A DNA stretch of 64,000 bases from DATFTE01 sp963802575 (GTDB lineage Bacteria > Acidobacteriota > Terriglobia > Terriglobales > Acidobacteriaceae). Both the position numbers and the translations under genes were made by a program. Location of the stretch: assembly GCA_963802575.1 (NCBI GenBank), contig CAWDJF010000001.1, positions 310,001 to 374,000 on the forward strand. Direction: 5' to 3'. Shown one piece after another: positions 59,419-64,000 of this stretch. The notes below the pieces were generated by a model that worked only from the letters and a program-made list of their open reading frames with translations, searched no databases and was not told where the DNA came from. Every line of letters begins with the position of its first letter. The stretch's first letter is position 1.

Positions 59419-59729
59419 GTTAGCAACCCGTTAACCCTCGGGAAACATCACCAAAGACCATCACCAAAGGGCATGGGAATGTGGAGCAGTCTGCGCTAGC
59501 GAAGTCGAAGGATTCGGGAATCAAACTATAACCGCCGAGGACGCTGAGGACGCAGAGGTTCTTGAAATGAAAAACCCAATGCGTCCTCTGCGTCCACGGC
59601 GGTTTTCATTTTCGTGGTGCGGCTCAGGCGGGGACGCAGCAGAGCTGCGTCTCTACACAGAGTTCCCGTTCGCTGATCACTGCATTTGGTGAAAATCACG
59701 TGTTATCTTCGCCATTGCAGGAGTTGCGT
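59419..59729. other. Repeat-containing intergenic region
   Basis: About 310 bases without a gene, upstream of both divergent neighbours. ACCGCCGAGGACGC and its inverse near 59582-59606 form an inverted repeat with 9-base subunits (GAGGACGCT, GAGGACGCA). A GACGCAGC hairpin at 59633-59654 resembles that at 23833. Confidence 0.6.
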
Positions 59730-60830
59730 ATGGAAGTTGCGAGTGGCCACGCTCGGCGTTGGGTTTTGATCGCGCTGATAGCGACGCTCCCGAGCGCACT
59801 CGCGCAGAAATTCATCGCTCCCGAAAGCATTCCAGTCCACTTCACAGCCGACGCCAAGTTCGCGGCGCAAATCCGTTCGCAGATTTTGCCAGACACGTTG
59901 CCTGCCATCGGTCGTTACGCAATCGGCAAGCAGGTGATGGAGCGGCTGCTGCACCAACTTCCCAATGGCACCGCGAGGTTCCCGTGGGACCTGCGCATCG
60001 CGCCGAAGATCGGGAACGTATTCTCATCCCCGGACGGGACCATCCTGGTCGACGAGGATCTGGCTCAACAGATGGGATCGCGCGCCGGGCTTTGGGCGGC
60101 TGCGCTGTCACACGAAATCGCTCATGTCATTCACCGTGACTGGGCGCGGCGCTATCTTTTTGAGAAGTCGCTGCAGGAGGGCGGAGCGTCGCAAGTCTCG
60201 CTGGGCGATGGCGGCACACTTTCCGGCTCCTGGCTGGATGCACGCGGATCTTCAATGCAGCTTGCCGCCTTTTCGCAAACTCTGGAATTCGAGGCCGATG
60301 CCGAAAGCCTCATGCTGATGGCGCGTGCCGGATTTCATCCCGACTTCGTACCCGCCCTTCACCACCTGCTTCAGGCTCAGCCCGGACAACTCAGCGGAAA
60401 GACTATCGACATCTCGCACCCTGGCTGGGATGACCGCGATGAACACCTGCAGAAACTCTACGCAGCAGCCAGGAAGGAGTATGACCATCTCTGGCCTGCG
60501 CGCTATGAGTCTCCTGGTGGCGAGCCTCCGATCGTCGTCTATGCCGGTTCACCCAGCGTCAAGCACAACTCCGCCGGCGACTTCGAATTGCTGGTCCCGC
60601 TGCACTGCCAGAATCTGAGCGGAGCGGTCGAAGTCATTCTGCGTGTGACTGCGGATGAAGCCGCGCCGGAGATGCGCCAGTTCACCGGGTGTACGTCGAA
60701 CCGAACTCTGGTCGTCTTCACATTGCCGGCTGAAGAACGGGCGCGCCAGCGTCCGCACCCACAAAGCGAGATCTCAGTGCTCGACGACAGTGGCGTACTT
60801 CTGACCCGCGCCCTAGCTACGCTTCACTAG
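59730..60830 (+). CDS. Exported M48-family metallopeptidase
   Basis: A 366-residue protein from ATG 59730, with AGGAG at the right distance. A signal peptide or anchor precedes residue 26 (IATLPSALAQ). HEIAH at 128-132 binds zinc, with Glu188 of EFEADAE as third ligand, as in M48/BepA-type proteases. A C-terminal beta-sandwich-like domain (about 265-366) follows. These act on misfolded proteins in the periplasm, but the target is unknown. Confidence 0.87.
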   Translation: MEVASGHARRWVLIALIATLPSALAQKFIAPESIPVHFTADAKFAAQIRSQILPDTLPAIGRYAIGKQVMERLLHQLPNGTARFPWDLRIAPKIGNVFSSPDGTILVDEDLAQQMGSRAGLWAAALSHEIAHVIHRDWARRYLFEKSLQEGGASQVSLGDGGTLSGSWLDARGSSMQLAAFSQTLEFEADAESLMLMARAGFHPDFVPALHHLLQAQPGQLSGKTIDISHPGWDDRDEHLQKLYAAARKEYDHLWPARYESPGGEPPIVVYAGSPSVKHNSAGDFELLVPLHCQNLSGAVEVILRVTADEAAPEMRQFTGCTSNRTLVVFTLPAEERARQRPHPQSEISVLDDSGVLLTRALATLH

Positions 60831-61444
60831 GAGGCCAACCGTTCTGTCAGGCGGCGTTTCACTTCCGGCCACTCCGCCGTGATGATGGAATAGCGCGCTG
60901 AATCGCGCGGAATGAAATCCGACGCCATGCGATGCGCGCGCAGGATGCCTTCCAACTTCCCTCCAATGCGCTCGATAGCCGCTCGCGACCGCGCGTTCCT
61001 GACATCGGTGTGCAGGGAGACTCGCAGCACTTGCCAGGTTTCGAAGGCGTGCTGCAACATCAGAAGCTTCGACTCGGTGTTGGCGGCCGTGCGCAGCGCC
61101 GAGGGCGAGAGCCAGGTGTATCCGATCTCGCAGCCTTCCATCACACGGCGTCCGCATTCGGCATGTCCCGCGGGCCAATCCCAGCGTTCGATGTTGAAAA
61201 ACCGCGTCGAGCCAATGACGATGCCATCGTTGATTTGCACGATCGCGAATGGCACGGCTGTGCCAGCTTCGCGCCAGGCGATCGCAGTATTCACGTAAGT
61301 CGCAGCGTCCGCGTGGTTCTGCGGCACCGGGCTCCATTGATAAAGCGACGGATCTCCCGCTGAGGCAGCGACTAAACCATCAATATGCCGGGGATCAAGG
61401 GGTTCGAGACGCACGTGCGGGCCGGTTAAGGTTTCGGTTTTCAC
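60827..61444 (-). CDS. GNAT-family N-acetyltransferase
   Basis: A 205-residue protein like RimJ/RimL. GPHVRLEPLDPRHIDGLVAA opens the fold; IGYTWLSPSALRTAANTESK is the acetyl-CoA motif region and NARSRAAIERIGGKLEGILR the C-terminal motif. It may acetylate a protein N-terminus or small amine. It converges on the M48 gene with a 4-base overlap. Confidence 0.88.
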   Translation of the reverse strand: MKTETLTGPHVRLEPLDPRHIDGLVAASAGDPSLYQWSPVPQNHADAATYVNTAIAWREAGTAVPFAIVQINDGIVIGSTRFFNIERWDWPAGHAECGRRVMEGCEIGYTWLSPSALRTAANTESKLLMLQHAFETWQVLRVSLHTDVRNARSRAAIERIGGKLEGILRAHRMASDFIPRDSARYSIITAEWPEVKRRLTERLAS

Positions 61445-61463
61445 GCTCCTAGTATAGGGAAAG

Positions 61464-61552
61464 CGGCTTCGGGCATCAGGCGTCAGGCTTTTGACTTTTA
61501 GCCTTGGGTTTTGGTTTTACTCGGTACTGGGTACTCGGTACTGGGTGCTGCT
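61464..61552. repeat. Twelve-unit in-register 7-bp array crossing several families
   Basis: Units run from CGGCTTC and GGGCATC through TGACTTT and GGGTTTT to TACTCGG and TACTGGG, nearly all on the same 7-base register, up to the stop codon of the kinase gene. Confidence 0.85.
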
Positions 61553-64000
61553 CACTGCAGTTTCGAATACTCCGCCTTGGCTTCTTTCAAGAGCGGGATT
61601 TCGGGATCGGCATCCTTCCAGAGCGCGAAGAAATCCTGATACGCCGCTTTCGCTTTTGACGTGTCACCGGTCATGACATAAGCCCGGCCCAGACCGAGTT
61701 TCGCCAGCGAATGTTCGGGGACGAGCGGGGCAATGCCGCGATGATCCACCAGTTTCTGAAATTCGGCAGCCGCTTCCGCGCCGCGCTTTGCCTGCAGATA
61801 CGCCAGACCACGCATGTAGGGCGGACCGAATCCCTGAGCGATCCCCAACTCATAGGGAGTTGCTGTCCGGAGCGCAGCGATGGCTTTCTCGGGATCTTTG
61901 CGGTTCATTGCGATCTGGGCCCGCACGATGGGAATAGTTACCTGCTGCAAGATGGTGTCACTGGGAAACCGGCGGCCAAGATCATCGGCGATGGATTGGG
62001 CGCGGCTGACATCTCCTGTCATGGCCAATGCCAGGGCGACCGGTCCCAGATTGCTGCGACCACTCGACGATGCCAGGCTTGCCTGCGCCATCTCGCGTGC
62101 CTGCGGGGCGTTGCCCACTTCCGCCTGCGACACCGCCCAACCGGCTTTGGTATCGGCCGAAGTCTCTTTGAAACCCAGACGATCAGTCACTTGCACGGAA
62201 CGCTGGATGAACTCCGCGCCCTTCTGCATCTCTCCCTGGCCTGCAGCGATATTGCTCTCGTCATTGAGTAGCAGGTATTCGCTGGGCTTGCCCTGCGCCC
62301 ACTGCAACTGCTGCTGCATGGCGGCGCTATCGTTATTGAGAAAAGCCAACTGGTAAAGCAGGTCGTGGACGAACAGATTGTCGGCCTTCGCATCCACGGC
62401 CCGTTGAATCGTAGACCGCGATTCCTCAAAGCGGTTCAGCGCCATGTAGCCGACGGCGGCGTGAAAATGTCCAAACGGAGCGTGCGGATCGAGCCGCGCA
62501 CATTCCTGCGCCAGCGGAATCGACTTGTCGAAGGCTCCGAAATAGAGGTTATAGATGAGCGCCAGGTTTCCGAACGCGCTCGAGTCATTGGGATACGCTT
62601 TGATTGCCGCCTCAAGATTTTCCTTGTCTTTTTCAATATCCCCGTTGGTTGTATAGAAGTGGTCGGCGACGTAGAAGCGCTCTTTCTCGCTCACTCTTTC
62701 CCGCAGATCGAAGGCTTTTTGTGCGGAGGCCACTGCCTGATCTTCTTCTCCAACATTGAAGTAGATGGCCGAGAGCCGCGCGTAGGCCATGGCGAAGTTG
62801 GGATCGAGTTCGACTGCGCGCTTGAACAACGGAATAGACTCAGCCTCGCCGCCGCCGTTACGCATCTCGTCGGCCGCCGCATAGGCCTTCAAGGCCTCAA
62901 GCGACGACGTCGTCGCCTCGGTCACCGGCGTATCAAACTTCTGAATCGAAGCCAGCGACTCGCCCAGCTTGCCTCGTAGACTCGATGCCGCTTTGCCCAC
63001 CGCGGGGAGCACGGCCTCTTTGGTTGCCGCTGTGACTTGCTCGCGCGCCAGAGAATCTCCTGTGGCGCAGTTGGTCGCATCGAGCGCAACCACATACTGG
63101 CTGCCGAGCGAGGCGATGGAGCCGCTCAGCATCGCTTTGATGTTCTCGCGCTCGCAAATTTCGCGGGCCACGGTACCGGTCACGCGCTCATCCGCGGGCC
63201 GTCCCATGAACTGCAGCGCTTTGCGGATGGTTTGATCGGGGACAATATTCAAGTAGGGAGACTGCTCGAGCTGCACCGCGAGCGCCTGCTTCAAGGTCCC
63301 ATCAAACACGGGATCGCCGGTGGTGTTGACGAAGTCGGCCAGCAGGATGGAATCTTTCGCGGTCAGAGTCTTCGCCGAGCGCGAGCGCCACAGCCAGCCG
63401 CCGATTCCGGCGACCAACAAAATTCCGGCCAGTGCGAAAACCCATGTAGGGACGGACGCTTTCGTCCGTCCAGCGGATTCGTCTGCTGCCGATTCATGTG
63501 GCGCGGACGCCCCCGTCCGCGGGCCCGACATTTGCGCGGCCGCCGCGACCCGGCCGCTGCTGGCCACCTGCGCGGCCGCCGAACCGGAGGATGAAGCCGG
63601 CGCCTCTTGTTCCACCACTCTCCGCCCCGATTCCGTGTCCCGCTTCAGCCGCTGCAACTCGGCCCGCATCTCCGAAGCATGCTGGTAGCGCAGATCGCGA
63701 TCTTTCTCGAGCGCCCGATTGATAATCCGCTCCAGCTCAGGAGGAATATCGGGATGCAGTCGCACCGGCGAAGTCGGCGCCTTCTCCAGGATTGCGTTGA
63801 AGATCATGGCGGAAGTGTCGCCGCGGAACGGCAACGTGCCGGTCGCCATCTCATAGAGCACTGCGCCAAAAGAAAACAAATCGCTGCGCGGGTCCAGATC
63901 CTTGCCCTTCGCCTGTTCCGGCGACATGTAAGCCACCGTACCCAAAGTTGTCCCCGGACTGGTCAGGTGCTCATCCATGGTAGCCAGGGAATTTCCGGCT
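61552..64000 (-). CDS. Serine/threonine protein kinase with TPR repeats, 3' part
   Basis: The coding frame runs off the right edge, so the start and N-lobe are missing. The visible part begins in the activation loop (LTSPGTTLGTVAYMSPEQA) and includes DLFSFGAVLYEMATG and the C-lobe. A linker (about 140-180 residues from MDEHL) precedes the membrane helix (VFALAGILLVAGIGGWLW), then a propeller-free periplasmic part with a TolB-N-like domain and about eight TPR units (AMAYARLSAIYFNVGEEDQA, AFGNLALIYNLY). The linker carries two in-frame palindromic elements. Confidence 0.9.
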   Translation of the reverse strand, partial: AGNSLATMDEHLTSPGTTLGTVAYMSPEQAKGKDLDPRSDLFSFGAVLYEMATGTLPFRGDTSAMIFNAILEKAPTSPVRLHPDIPPELERIINRALEKDRDLRYQHASEMRAELQRLKRDTESGRRVVEQEAPASSSGSAAAQVASSGRVAAAAQMSGPRTGASAPHESAADESAGRTKASVPTWVFALAGILLVAGIGGWLWRSRSAKTLTAKDSILLADFVNTTGDPVFDGTLKQALAVQLEQSPYLNIVPDQTIRKALQFMGRPADERVTGTVAREICERENIKAMLSGSIASLGSQYVVALDATNCATGDSLAREQVTAATKEAVLPAVGKAASSLRGKLGESLASIQKFDTPVTEATTSSLEALKAYAAADEMRNGGGEAESIPLFKRAVELDPNFAMAYARLSAIYFNVGEEDQAVASAQKAFDLRERVSEKERFYVADHFYTTNGDIEKDKENLEAAIKAYPNDSSAFGNLALIYNLYFGAFDKSIPLAQECARLDPHAPFGHFHAAVGYMALNRFEESRSTIQRAVDAKADNLFVHDLLYQLAFLNNDSAAMQQQLQWAQGKPSEYLLLNDESNIAAGQGEMQKGAEFIQRSVQVTDRLGFKETSADTKAGWAVSQAEVGNAPQAREMAQASLASSSGRSNLGPVALALAMTGDVSRAQSIADDLGRRFPSDTILQQVTIPIVRAQIAMNRKDPEKAIAALRTATPYELGIAQGFGPPYMRGLAYLQAKRGAEAAAEFQKLVDHRGIAPLVPEHSLAKLGLGRAYVMTGDTSKAKAAYQDFFALWKDADPEIPLLKEAKAEYSKLQ
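63450..63530. repeat. Two palindromic elements in the kinase linker
   Basis: GGACGGACG with CGTCCGTCC (63450-63471, CTTT loop), and CGCGGACG with CGTCCGCG (63502-63521, CCCC loop) in a GTGGCGCGG context. Both are translated in frame. Confidence 0.8.

Noticed and set aside
1..64000. Insertion sequences, integrase or phage genes
   Set aside because: No transposase, integrase or structural phage motif was found in any frame examined; inverted repeats here lack an enclosed gene.

Overview
The window is a contiguous stretch of a GC-rich, Gram-negative chromosome, most likely from a soil member of the Acidobacteriota (Terriglobia/Koribacter-like). The taxonomic inference rests on gene content: serine/threonine kinases fused to TolB-like or TPR regions, a DUF4097 protein with repeated GGGS turns, a small secreted protein family with a Cys-Gly-Ala-Lys-His motif, and conserved gene pairs (rpsF-rpsR-rplI, ispD-ispF beside a yacL-type PIN protein). 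About 62 protein genes and one tRNA are visible; there is no rRNA, CRISPR array, prophage or insertion sequence.

Layout. 1-9 kb: start of a dacB-type peptidase, folP, class II photolyase, dtd, two tandem amidohydrolases, then two acyl-carrier-protein genes and fabF. 9-22 kb: PilZ and CsbD proteins, lipA, an MCE transport protein joined to a membrane aminopropyltransferase-like protein, acpS, DUF488, selA, recG, and a TetR/metallo-beta-lactamase pair. 22-32 kb: a GAF-GAF-GGDEF cyclase, then an extracytoplasmic sigma factor, HEAT-repeat anti-sigma factor, DUF4097 and PDZ genes read as one block, a divergent VapBC-like module, and membrane proteins. 32-37 kb: a PadR regulator with a readable promoter/operator, and an RND efflux pump whose inner-membrane gene carries five separate single-base frame changes. 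37-42.5 kb: a translation-centred block on the minus strand (ispE, tRNA-Gln, prs, rplY, pth, rpsF, rpsR, rplI). 42.5-64 kb: two receptor-like kinases, ispD/ispF/yacL, quinone reductase, YqeY, rsmI, a frameshifted pirin, a DUF6600-like surface protein, an M48 peptidase and a GNAT acetyltransferase.

The most unusual signal is not a gene. At least fifteen short degenerate tandem arrays with a strict 7-bp period occur between genes. They belong to several unrelated unit families (AGCTNTC, TGGTCGT, GAGTTTC, GATTGTT, TACYCAG, GGGCTTC), often as facing inverted pairs, and sometimes run on in register from one family to another. One locus has an 8-bp version. Several have been absorbed into genes: they make the first residues of IspF, the last residues of IspE, part of RsmI, and supply the start codon of a glutamine amidotransferase. 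A second repeat class, hairpin palindromes, shows compensatory base changes between copies and is also translated in frame inside IspE and a kinase linker. Together they suggest an active repeat ecology that edits gene ends.

All coordinates and frames were read by eye from the sequence; family assignments rest on recognised motifs without database searches.
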